From Phoronis australis (Eukaryota > Phoronida > Phoronidae): 64,000 nucleotides of DNA. A program made the position numbers and the translations under genes. The notes below the pieces were generated by a model. It ran no database searches. It was not told the origin of the DNA and saw only the letters and a list, made by a program, of their open reading frames with translations. Shown here in pieces: positions 1-11,500 of the stretch (positions within the stretch are counted from its first letter, which is position 1; every line of letters begins with the position of its first letter). The stretch covers positions 78,092-142,091 of the forward strand of contig NMRA01000206.1 in assembly GCA_002633005.1 (NCBI GenBank), read 5' to 3'.

Positions 1-291
1 ACGTGTTTCAATAAAACATGAAAATCCAAAAAATGTTTGTGCGTCACACGTCATGGAGAACAAAAGGCTGAGAATGGCTGATACCTGGTTGGAAACTCGC
101 TTGGTGACGAAATACGACATTCTGATGCAAATTTCTGTCTTGAAAATTTTCGATACGCGGTAGGTTGTCCTGGTCAGACTGAAAATATCCTGGTAATCTT
201 CGTTTGGTAAGCAAATTTTATGCAACCTTTCTGTTCACTGGTGTTCCTTGAGATTCTCTAGATGTTAACGTGCTTTAAATTTTGTGAATAG

Positions 292-1279
292 CATAGGCGG
301 ACTTTGGGGGGGCAAGGGACCCGCCTCCACCCCCCCCCCCCNNNNNNNNNNNNNNNNNNNNNNNNNNNNNNNNNNNNNNNNNNNNNNNNNNNNNNNNNNN
401 NNNNNNNNNNNNNNNNNNNNNNNNNNNNNNNNNNNNNNNNNNNNNNNNNNNNNNNNNNNNNNNNGGGGGCTCAGATCCAATTTCAAGTGTCAAATTCGGA
501 AAACGGCGCAATCGTAACGGAACTATGGCTACGTACATGTATAGGCTCTCTCGTGATATCCCAGACGACCGGCAGTGGCGCTACGCACTACGACTCTGTT
601 TCCGTCGTCTGTTTCATTGTACTTCATTTTTTAAAGAAAATGGAATCTGGTTAATGATGAAAAAACAGAAGCTGCTGGTAAGATGTAAATTTTAATCGAA
701 GCCTTAGTGAATCACTCAGAAACTCATAATTCTCTCTTTGTCAAACCTTTACTTAAGACGATATCCAAAGCAACGCGTCATCAATGCCAACACAAAAAAC
801 GGATTTGGTCTTTTGGGCAATTGAAGAGTATTTTGAATACAACAAATTTGTTACGAACTGATTGCATCAAATATAAAAGTTTAATAAGAAATAGGTTTCT
901 CGCGCAAACGATGTTGACCATAAACAAGTAGGTGTTTTATACCCAAAATACGAGCGGAATCATGGTGGTGTGTAGTGGTAAACCGCGTGCTCTGTAACCG
1001 CCAGGTCGTGAGTTAGAGTGTGTGGTAATTCCAATTTTTCAAGTTTGACAAGTTCTTGTTTTTTTTTTCCTTATTTCCTTTCCCTTTTTTCTTGGATAAT
1101 ACTTCAGGAATCAAGGAAAATGCTTGATTTTTAGTGGAAAAAGTTTCATGGCGGAGGAGGGCAAACCACCTTCCGGACCTCCCCCCATTCGGTGCTACGC
1201 GCATCTACAATCGTGCTTTGCGCAAATGTTTGCAGACAAAATGTTGTGCCCCCCTTGTGATATCCTAGATCCGTCATTG
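292..1279 (+). mobile_element. MITE copy 1 with tRNA-like core (contains assembly gap)
   Basis: This is a non-autonomous DNA element of about 1 kb. It starts CATAGGCGGA and ends CCGTCATTG, with imperfect terminal inverted repeats of about 16 bp. It is flanked by a 5-bp direct repeat AATAG (287-291 and 1280-1284), read as the target site duplication. An inverted second copy lies at 31992-33014 and matches along most of its length. A tRNA-like stretch sits near 966-1031, with a weak A box and a degraded B box compared with copy 2. The N gap 342-464 falls within the element. No coding capacity is seen. Confidence 0.75.
342..464. other. Assembly gap (N run, 123 positions)
   Basis: This is a run of N flanked by a poly-C tract on the left and poly-G on the right. 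The homologous stretch in the inverted copy near 32830-32990 suggests the missing sequence is ordinary MITE interior with homopolymer tracts. Open frames running through it are artefacts. Confidence 0.95.
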
Positions 1280-2377
1280 AATAGCACCTGGAAAAATGCC
1301 ACAGAAGACTAGTGAAATGATACACGTGTGCATTTGAAAGTTCAGTAAGGCTATACGGAATATGCATCTGTTCGTTAAAGCGCAATTTTGCCGATAACGG
1401 AAACCTTTGCGTGCGCCTCTTAGAACATTCCTATATGTATGAATGAGTCGTTCCAGAGTTAAGGAAGAGTGTTGTAAGCGATCGTCCTCTCGGTTAGCAG
1501 GCAATTGATACTGCATAGATGTTACGTGTACGTGTACCAGTACCGCGTTACATGTAACTCTTGTATATGCAGGTGTACTTCGTGCTGATTGAAATATTCT
1601 CTGTAAATCGAGCATTTTGTCTTTACTGACCCGTGTCACACTACCCTTTGTAACTAGAAATTTGCACTTTTGATAAAAGGGTCATGCTCACGTGCACGAT
1701 GTGTGTGGCATTTTTCGTGGAGAGTAGCTTCATTTGAAACGAGATCATTTGAAGAAACGAATAAAAACTGCCGTTGTAAAGACAAGATAGGTTTTAAAGA
1801 GGTCTGGAGGGGATAAACAGACTAAATTGCAATATTGGAAGTGGTTTTCTGCAACTAAAACAGTATTCAACCTGCTGTATTTTAGGGTTCGTTCGCAAAA
1901 ATGTTTAATTTCTGTTAATATCAAAGCATTATTTTTCTTTTAGTTTCAAATTTTCTGTCAACTGTTCACCTCTTCGTCGATTTTTTCTACCACAAGTTAA
2001 ACCACGTCTCCTTATTTGGTATTGCAAGACGTAGACGTAGCACTTTTATAGAAAACGTTGCCGTTGTCCTCAAGCCACTTTGCGCAACTGACTGTGTGCG
2101 CTTGTGCGCATTTATCATAATTGGGATAAAGTTTAGAAAGTCCTTGGTAACCACATTGTTTTTCCTTCTCGCGTATTTCAAAAATCGTGATTTTTGCGAT
2201 TTTTTGGAATTTTTTTCACAGGGGAAAGTGAATTACTCCGTTCGAGACGTTGCGAAACTGTACTTTCGTCAGGAATTGTTTAAAATATATTTTAACGAGT
2301 TTTCGCGTTCCATGCCTATTTAAAGCACTGATTATTAAACCGATATAGAGACCGCTGCTTATGATTGTTTATCGCAG

Positions 2378-2593
2378 AGCTATTAAAGTACTACACGCCC
2401 TACGTAACTACAGGCGATTGGACGCCAGCACCACCTGGCGACTTGACATTTCTGGTCGACGACCTGGACAGCACAATCCTAACGGTGACGGGTTTCAACA
2501 GGCAACACAGCAGTGGCTCGCTGCTAATGGACCTCGGTGAATTAAACACTGTTTACGCGGTTGATTGCGTGTTTACCGATGTCCCAAGTGGAT
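2378..2593 (+). CDS. Exon 1 (first seen): N-terminal half of galactose-binding-like domain
   Basis: The acceptor is TTTATCGCAG at 2368-2377 and the donor is GAT|GTAAGTG after 2593. The exon enters with two bases of a codon and leaves in phase 1. The translation contains DDLDSTILTV and GSLLMDLGELNTVYAVDCVF. This matches the discoidin/F5-8C/fucolectin pattern in which an acidic loop is followed by a W/L-x-x-DLG strand and a hydrophobic V-x-x-V strand. Exon 2 completes the fold. These domains commonly bind glycans or phospholipids, but the ligand here is unknown. The first strands and the signal peptide must come from an unseen upstream exon. The in-frame TTG at 2365 lies in the intron and is not a start. 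Confidence 0.8.
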
Positions 2594-5500
2594 GTAAGTG
2601 AAATAATATATCTATTTTGAGCCCGCATCTTTCAATACTTCAATCGGTGCTATTTATTAGCGACAACTGGGAGACATAGCACTATTTACTTCCGGCAACT
2701 TCGTCATCTGCTTATTATGGTCGGCAGTTGAGTGGTAGGATGGAAGAATTTCCTGTCATAATACACTAATCGGAACCTGAGTTTGCTATGTTTAGAGCGT
2801 GGCGCCTCCTCTAGAATATCATGCAACAAAATGTCAAAGTTGCGAATCTGTTGGCTATGGATTAGCGAAGAATGGCCAGAAAAAATCCGTTTTAAATGAG
2901 ATGACTGACTAAAAGAAGCCCAAATCATTGGATTCTATTCTCGCATTTCTGCACCATTTAGATATGGCTGCTGAACGGAGACGCGTAAATGGTGGCATTA
3001 AAAATATGTTACACGAATTTCTGGAAGATCTGGGTTATTACCTTGTCCTTTCTACTGGAAAGTTCTGTTAACACCTTTTTCTGTTGATTAATTGTCGAAG
3101 TTTAAAGTTCCACGATTGTTCTTACGTTTTGATTTTTCAGTACTTTGTATCGTTTGTTGAGTTTATTCGGATATGAAAAGAAAAACATTGAAAAATATTT
3201 GTACTTTTTGTCGGTGTAGCCAAACGGGTTGAAATTTACAGAAGCACATTTTCACTCAAGCACAAAGGGGGACGCTTCAGACGTAGAAGAGATACTCATC
3301 AGATAATTTCTTGACAGACATCATCTAAAAGGGCTAATTACACATTGAGAAACAACATTGGATTTGGTAATGACACCCTCCTGCAAGTTTGAGTATTACA
3401 AGCTCTCGTCATAACAGCATAACTGTATCGTCGAACTCTTTAGCATTGATTGTTGTATAAAAAATAGCCTACCTACAAATGTTTTAACGCAGGTATAAGT
3501 GCCATTACAAGGGTGCTCATTGTCAAATAAATAGAAGTGGGACGTTTTATCCAAGTGGTTCTTTTTGCTTTCACGCCAGGTATTTGAGAATAATTTGACC
3601 GAGGCCGTTTGTTTGTACACTAATGCCGTCAGAAAATCCATAACATCAGCGACAAAAATGGTACATGTACAGGCTCAAGCGTCCTGTCAATGAACTAACA
3701 GAACACCTCTCAGAAAAAATTACAACTACATGTAAGAAATGATTTATAGACGATTTCCAAACCTGTTGAAATGTAAGTTTTACATGTACGTTTTTAGTCA
3801 CATGTGGTGTATTTTAGGGACTGATTGTAACAGTGTGTCTTACATGCAGCTCTCATTAAGTTTCTGGAAAATTTGTGCCGGTCGACGTAGAACCACCCGT
3901 AGGTGCTCTAAGGAATTGCTGCTTAAAATTCATTCCCATGTGGTTTTGTCATTCACTTCCTAATGAGTGGCTGTACAGTAGCTGCATCCCGAAGCTGATA
4001 TTGCTACATGTGTTTGCGATCTCAGGATCGTTGTGAGATCGGTTTTGCGATGAATCTTGTTATCTTTCAGTGAACGTTTACGTGGAGGTCTCCAAAGAGT
4101 CGTTCAGATCCAGTTCTTTTGAAAGTTGTTATGGTGGTCCACACAATCGGGACGGGCACTACAGATGCAACCATCCAGCAGTGGCTAGAACAGTGAAGCT
4201 TACTATAAAGCACGGTGGGAGCGTCATAAAGATATCAGCTGTCGCCATATTCGGGCATCTGTTCCAAAGTACATACATGTATAGGCGTTGTTTTACTGAT
4301 ACATAGTTTAAGCGACAACATTTTTAAAAATGTTTAGTACCTGCTATTCATAAAAGAATATGCATTTTGGTTTTCACCACTTACCACAGAAATAGTGTAT
4401 GCCTGCTCCTTACACGGCCGGTATGCAACATCTGGCCATAGGGGTCATTTTTTTACTCGAAATCTATTTCAAAGTCCCTCTGGATATTACGTTCTATTTT
4501 TTTTTTCCATTTCAAGACCGGTGTCTATTTCTACATGCTCGAGACGTGTGCCTTTATTGTTTAGCATTAAAATCTTACTTTGCCCACAATTACTATAGCA
4601 TTAAGATTAAAAATTTGAGTTTGAACTTGAGATTTTGAATTTTCAGTCCAGTTTCTAGTACGAATTGAGGGCCCCATCAATTTCAAATTCAGACTAGAAA
4701 ATCTTATGTATAAACTTATATATACTCAATCACAGACCAATAGTCACTTATCTTGAGTTAGAACGAAACAGAATAGAAATTGATAGAAATATTTTCTAGT
4801 TTTATTTCGAGTTAAAAGATTTGGTATCGGGCGCAACTCGTCATTATCTAAGCTGCTCGTTGATGATTCATTTTCCACCGTGTCCAAAATTATTTCGTGA
4901 TTCATTCGCCAAAGTTTCAGCTGTTTGCGCCTTTTTCAGGACATTCGCGCGTTTTCGTGTACATTGTAGGCAGTTGGTGCTAAGCAAGCACATTTTCGGC
5001 ACGCATCCGTGGACTGGGAATAATTCCTGCCGCTGGTTGATTAAATGACCAAAGCCAAGCGTTGGAACACAATCTTAAAAAGCTTAAAAAACACGTTACC
5101 ATACCTATCCATGTGTTTAATTTTGCTAAACATATGAAGGTTAGACTTCTGAAGTGCTAAACTTGAAGGTGCAACAATATCGGTATGTGTATGTTGTAAA
5201 GTGGATAAGCTTTAGTTCTAGAGAACGTCTCCCTGCATTGGCTGACGTATATGTATACTTGACACTCGCCGTTTCTGCAGATTTAATTTTACCATGAGAC
5301 TATCAACATATAGCTATACGTACATGTATTTACAGAACGAGAAGAGCATTCGTTTGGCACACTTGGGGTGTACAATTGCCATTGTAAAGACAAGGACGAG
5401 TGTGCGAAGGAAGAACCTACTCCTCTCTGCAAGTCAGGCTGCATCAGCGATGTCTTTAGGCCGCCGGCGTGCCAAACAGGTACATCTTAGAACGTCGACC

Positions 5501-8500
5501 GTGTTCGCGGGAGACAAAAGCGCTGTGTTTTGTGCGGCGCCAGTCTGGCGGCCTGTTGTATCCACACGTTTGCCATTTGGTACTGAATTAACAAAACAAA
5601 ATACGCAGTGATATCTTATTTTTAAGTTTCGCTATTATGTTTTATTACTTGTACATGTACTTTTGTTGTAGTTATTGTTTCAATATATAACGGACTAGCG
5701 AAGAGTGTTTCGACAGCGTGGATGGAGAAACACGTATCGAGAGTTTTCCAAAATTTAGCCAAATCTGAAACAGCTTACAGTCGAAAAGTAATGGATATTT
5801 AGAGAGAGTTTCATTATAAGTACTCGTGCCATCCCGTGCCTTTAAGCCATAACCTGTTTTATTGATTCATAATCTGTTTTCTTACATTGACTTTGACAGG
5901 CTTTCCCCGACTGAAATTGCGTCCGCGTCTTGTCTCCCGCAACGAATCCCACGCTGTTGTAGAGTTTTACATGTGGCACTGGGACACAGATACGGGAGAT
6001 GGACCGCCTGACGTTTATGTGATAAACCACAGGAAAAGAGGAGAATCTGCATGGAAGCCTTCGCCAAGGATCACGCTCAAGACACGCAAAGGTTCATATG
6101 CTATTCACCCAATAAGTAGTAGAGAGAAGTATGAAGTGATGGTCGAAGCAATAACCATAATTAAAACCACTGGAGGTCAACGCGAGACAAATACCAGGTC
6201 ACCAGTTCTTAAACTTTACGAAGGTGAGATTTTTATGGCACGACATGTCTAGACTGGGTTACTGACTTTGACGTTATCAGAATGTGTACTCATACGTATA
6301 CATATTGGAGAGATAAGCTCTGAATGATTTCAATTTTGATCGTTGTTTTCCTCCACCATGGCCAGTTGAGCAGTCGCCTCGTCCGATCTCTGTTTTACTA
6401 ATGCCCGATAGCTTAAGTAACAATACGCATACCGTTGAAGTAAACACCACCTGCTCTACCATCAAAAGTGTTGAGCTCATTGAGCCATAACATTAGGTAA
6501 CTAGTTATGTTTGTATTTGACTTGTAGTCATCTTTGGGGTAATTTGGTGGCCCTATTTAAATCATTGCAATGCCAGTAAGTTTCAGCTTGTGTGACTTGG
6601 AGGCAGAATTTCTTTCTTGTAATACTCGAGGAGCCCAACACCGTCTATTTCATGGTGTTATCAAAGTCATTGCACTCTCGTGAGACGGAATAATGAGGAC
6701 AACGTACACACATGGACACATAATTTGCCTGTGTTGTTGCATTTTCGACCGAACAGCCGCCATCCTGTGTGAAAGTAATGTAAAAAGTAACGGAATATGT
6801 ATAGTTAGCCCAAAAAGCTAGAAACACACTGAGACCCATGTCAGATGATACAGACTGTCATTACAGAAGACTAAGGATTCGTGCCCCGTGTCTTGACGAT
6901 TCCGCTACTAGCTCTCAGTTTTCATGACCAATGCTTCTCATTTCGCTTCCCGGGCCCAACAAAACACGTGTAGATATTTTTTGAATGATTTTGAAAGGAT
7001 TATCATAGAGCCGAGAATACTGGGCACTTTGTTAAAGAAGCAGTCGTATGCATGGAATCGGGTGGTTCTACTGTGGTGGTACATTTTAAATTGATGGCAG
7101 TTTTGCCGTCTGTAGCTCTCTACTCAAGAGCGTGAAAGAGTAGAATGGAACAGGGCAAGTGTGCCTATTGGTGGAAAGATGATTGGCTCTTAATTTTCGG
7201 AAGGCAACCACCATTGTAGTGTTCTTCAGTTGTAGTTCAGCACGATCTATTTTGAGCATGTCGTTTCTCGATTAGAACTCAGGAATTTGACAGCACATAT
7301 GGCCTCCAGCAAATTGAATACTGTTTTGTTTTCGGTCTGGCCCAATGAATGCTAGGTCGACTAGTAGGAACATTCGACCAAAATTGTCATAAGTTTGAAG
7401 TTGTGGAAATTTTGCCTGCACAGTGCTTCTTTGTCCATTTTAAGTACTTCCCAGATTTTTTTCCAAATCTGTTGCTGCAGCTGCCGTTTTCTAATGTAGT
7501 ATTTCCTTGATGTTGCAGAGGATGGTAGCTGGTCCGAATGGTTTAACTGGGGTCAGTGTTCTTCAACCGTAACACACGGCCTAGAGACGAGGCGTCGTCT
7601 CTGTGACAGACCTAAACCATCCACTTTGGGATTGTATTGTAGAGGATCTATGGATGAGTATCGGAAATGTGGTGCACACGGTAAAACAGCTATTATATTG
7701 CTGGATTAACCCACAACAACATGTCATTCCATGGCTGTGGTTGATGCGAAATGTTCATTATATTTCTAGTTACCGGGACTTTCCGTGGATAAGCCCATCT
7801 GATGAAACGCCCATAGGCGTTCATTCGAAAAGTTATGCCGAATTAAAGGCCCGTGGGCGTTTTTTGGTGATGCAACTTCTGGTGTCAAGTGTCCAGATAG
7901 TGGGGCGTTTATTCGAAAATAATCATCTTAAAAGACCACTTAGCGTCAACTTTTAATCACAAATTCAGTTTTGTGACACATTTATCATTTTTCAAAACGA
8001 ACAAAGTGTTGGCTTATGTATTTATCTACCAAAATTAAAAATATTTTTATGCAAAAAATTCGATATTTTATATCAGCCTAGGCTATGACTATGTTTACAA
8101 GTCCTTCTTTCCAAATAAACGCCCGGGCTTAAATTTGGTGTTACTGAAATGACTGAAAATTTTCATATTCCGAATACACCCCCATGGGCTTATCTACGGA
8201 AAACCTGGTAACGTGTTACAATGATGCAAATATCTAGGGATATTATGTAGTGGATGAACTTTGGCTGATGAGGCATGGTAAGATTTCTACTGTTACTGAC
8301 CTCAAACTCTAAAAACACGGAATTTTGGAGTTGGTACTGGTGCCCAGTGCCATGGCTTTTCAATGCAAAATGTGGATGATGCTGAGTCATCATTCAAGTG
8401 CGCTTCCATTAGCTTGTAAAGAAGTAAACTTGTTCCCTACTTCCTCTGTTTTACAGTTCAACAACCGAAGCCCACGAAAAAAACAAAAGTCGTTATACAA

Positions 8501-11500
8501 AAGAGATGGGCCACAGGTGTGGAACTGAGGATTGAATACATCGAAATAGTAGACGACAATGAACCTGCTTACTATAGAATCAATGTTAGGAAGATCGGCG
8601 TGGACGACATCGGGACGCATTATTCAACTTACAAGCACAATAACGACGAATACCGAATTGAGACAATTAATACAGAGCGCAATCATACTTATGGGGTCAA
8701 GGTCAATGCTTTCTTTTACACCAATAAACCTCGCATTAAGTTTGGAGGACCAATCCATGACGATGAGGTGACCTTTACCACTGGTAAATGCGTGTTTGCT
8801 AATCTCAGACGAAACAGAGAATGTCTGTCAGAACTCGTATGATTTCTGAGTTCCCGGTTTCCATTATTTTTCGATAAATAATAACTAGAGTGGTTTGATT
8901 GCATTCTTAAATAGAACGCCCGCAAAACAATTGCTTCAAAAGAATGGGATATGACTGGAGTGGTTATATGTAGTTCAACTATAAGTTACGTCAAGTTTCG
9001 GTTCTGCGTCCAGAAGTTTCAAGCCGCTCCGATGTTCACGCACATCATTTTGTATTTATAGATATGGCTTGTCCTAAGGGGAAATACGGACGTCAGTGCG
9101 AGCACAACTGTCACTGCAAACCTGAAACCACGTGCAACGACTGGACGGGGGAGTGTAGTGGTGGCTGTTCAGTTCGATACAGTGGTTCACATTGTACAAT
9201 AGGTGAATTTGACCTCTGATTTACCAAATCGATATTTCTGTATTGTTGAATTCAAAGTGTCATTTTGACACTGAGTTGTTGGCAATGTTACACCCTACAC
9301 CGAAGCATTCTGGGGACTTAAAACATTACTACGATTAACCGGTCTGGAATTGTTGCTGAATGAGACGCCATTTTCAAATTCGCATATTAGGTTATTTCAA
9401 ACCTTATTTGGTGAACTCTATTTTATCTCCTATAACAACACACCAGACTTTTTCAATTAATAAAAGTATGTATTTCCTAGAAGAAAAAGGACCAGTGATT
9501 ATAAAAATATGTTTTATATTTATGTGTCATTATTATTACATATACACCTTTGTTAAGTCAAAATTCCATTTTTAAGAAAATGTACGTTCATAGCAAAATA
9601 ACTCCAAGTTCGATTTAATGAAACTTTTTTAAATTACCTCAAAACCGATGTTACAAGATTTTGATTGGTCTTTTAGTTAGAAGGTTTCTATGATAAATCA
9701 ACTGCAAAACGTAAATAATGTTTGTAAGAAACAGGAGTTCTATTCGTTTTTCTTACCCAGAAAGTAGACATTTATATCGAAAACCTAATAGCGTTTTTGA
9801 GATTGATGAAACATATGTTTGGAAAGATTCAGTGAAATCTCGCAGTTGTTTTCGAGAACTCATGTTTCTAAATTAAAATTAACTCAATTTTCCGAAGCCG
9901 AGAGAAACCCAATTGAACTGTGAAATTCTAAATGTCTTCGGTCAATAAGCTGTAGTTCTGTGAAAGCTTGTTCTTTGTCAATATATCATTTACAAGTCTT
10001 AACTATGTTAGCTAATTCAACAGTCACTCACAACGTCACTTGACGGAGTGCGTAATTAACATAATTATCGCTAAACGTTAATTCTTTCTGCCGTCCCCAC
10101 CCGGGAGGTGGGATCAACCATTGACCTACTTACAAGTATGTCGTACAGTGTATGTGCATCTAGTTGACTCAATAGTATGGTGACTTAGTGAATGGAGGAT
10201 TGAGGGTACATGGATGCTCTGAACCAGGAGGGAGATTGGATTTTAGTGACAGCACTGTAACCCATGACCTGGAATAAATATTAAAAAATTCCTGCGAGGT
10301 TTTTTGATTCCAAGGTGGCTCTGCTGTATCTTATGTATTTCGTTTTGAAGTTCCCGAGAATGGAGATAAGGTATTTTGCTATCCATATGCGAAAAGTTGC
10401 AAAAGTGACCATTTTTATGAATAAGGTTTGAGATATCCTTTAGGCTGGTCAACTGGTAAACATCTTTAAACTTTTTCTTCTCTAATCGAAGGTGATGTGC
10501 TATTCTTGTAGGTAACAGAAATCAAGTCTTCTTACATATGCAGTGATTTTCTGATGTGATCGGATTTATGCGCTTGGGTACTTAACGGTGGTTAACTGTA
10601 GTCCGTCTCATCACGGAATAAAATATGCTGCAGTCTCACGCTCTGCTATCACAATTAAACCCCACCGAATACTTGGCATTAAGTTACCGATAAGCTCATC
10701 GTCTTCGATTTCAGTAAATGTCAAGTGGACAACGGTATAAATTGGAAATTTTTAATAGAATGGCAAAGCCCCAACGAATGTTGTTTTAAGCTCTGGCCAA
10801 AGATAATTGATAACTCTAAAAATATCGCATCGACAACTAATCCATGTAATCGTAAAATTGCCGGTTTCGATCGTTGAACCGCAAGTGTTCCTTTAATTAT
10901 AGATCATACACTACAGATTCGTAAGTTTCTCTATGGAATTTCCGGAAAAAGTGCCACGCTGTTCTGATTCATAGCTCAGGCTCTGGTTAGGGAGCAGGCA
11001 GTGTTCTTGCTACCCTCTGACACAGCGCCACCTATAATGAAAAGTGGCCCTGTGGAAACATGATGAACGACAAAAGGAATTCCATGTGTGGGCATCAATG
11101 CGCATGCCTTGGTCGGAAGTGTACCAATCACATGGATTGTACTTGTGTGAATATGCCACTGGATTGGGGTTTTCTCGATTTTCTTTGCTCGGATCACTGC
11201 CTGGTTTAATAAATTGCAACTATTTAAGTTAAAAGTGGTCGCCATGCTACGCAACAGTAAACTGATAGGGGTTTCCCAGATTCCAACCAATGACAATGAC
11301 TCAATGTTATGACGTAGGTTTCATTACTTTGACCAATGAGAAGCCACGTTAAACAACATTCCACAGTGCTGCCTTTCGTAGCACTGTCGGTGAAAGAGCA
11401 CTGTGAAAGAGTGTACAGTGTATGTTCTTGCCGCAACAACAAACGGCGCTACTGTAAGTAACGTCGCGGCTGCTAGTTGTTTTCGCGTCCTGTGCACTAG

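Larger units (their letters stand above)
1..2377. other. Upstream flank or 5' intron of the receptor gene
   Basis: No exon could be supported here. The first recognised exon starts at 2378 with two bases of a split codon, so at least one further 5' exon (start codon, signal peptide) must lie in this stretch, in the gap at 342-464, or outside the window. I looked for an ATG followed by a hydrophobic segment and a phase-1 donor and found none convincing. The stretch 292-1279 is a MITE, listed separately. The remainder is AT-rich with scattered ACATGTA palindromes. Confidence 0.6.

Noticed and set aside
265-654. Frames spanning the N run
   Set aside because: They are created by reading through unknown bases.
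2096-2323. Hydrophobic frame as possible signal-peptide exon
   Set aside because: It has no ATG start and no phase-1 donor at a suitable place, and it runs into AT-rich sequence.
5294-5611. Longer alternative frame over exon 3
   Set aside because: The exon 3 frame with six cysteines fits both neighbouring splice phases. The alternative does not.
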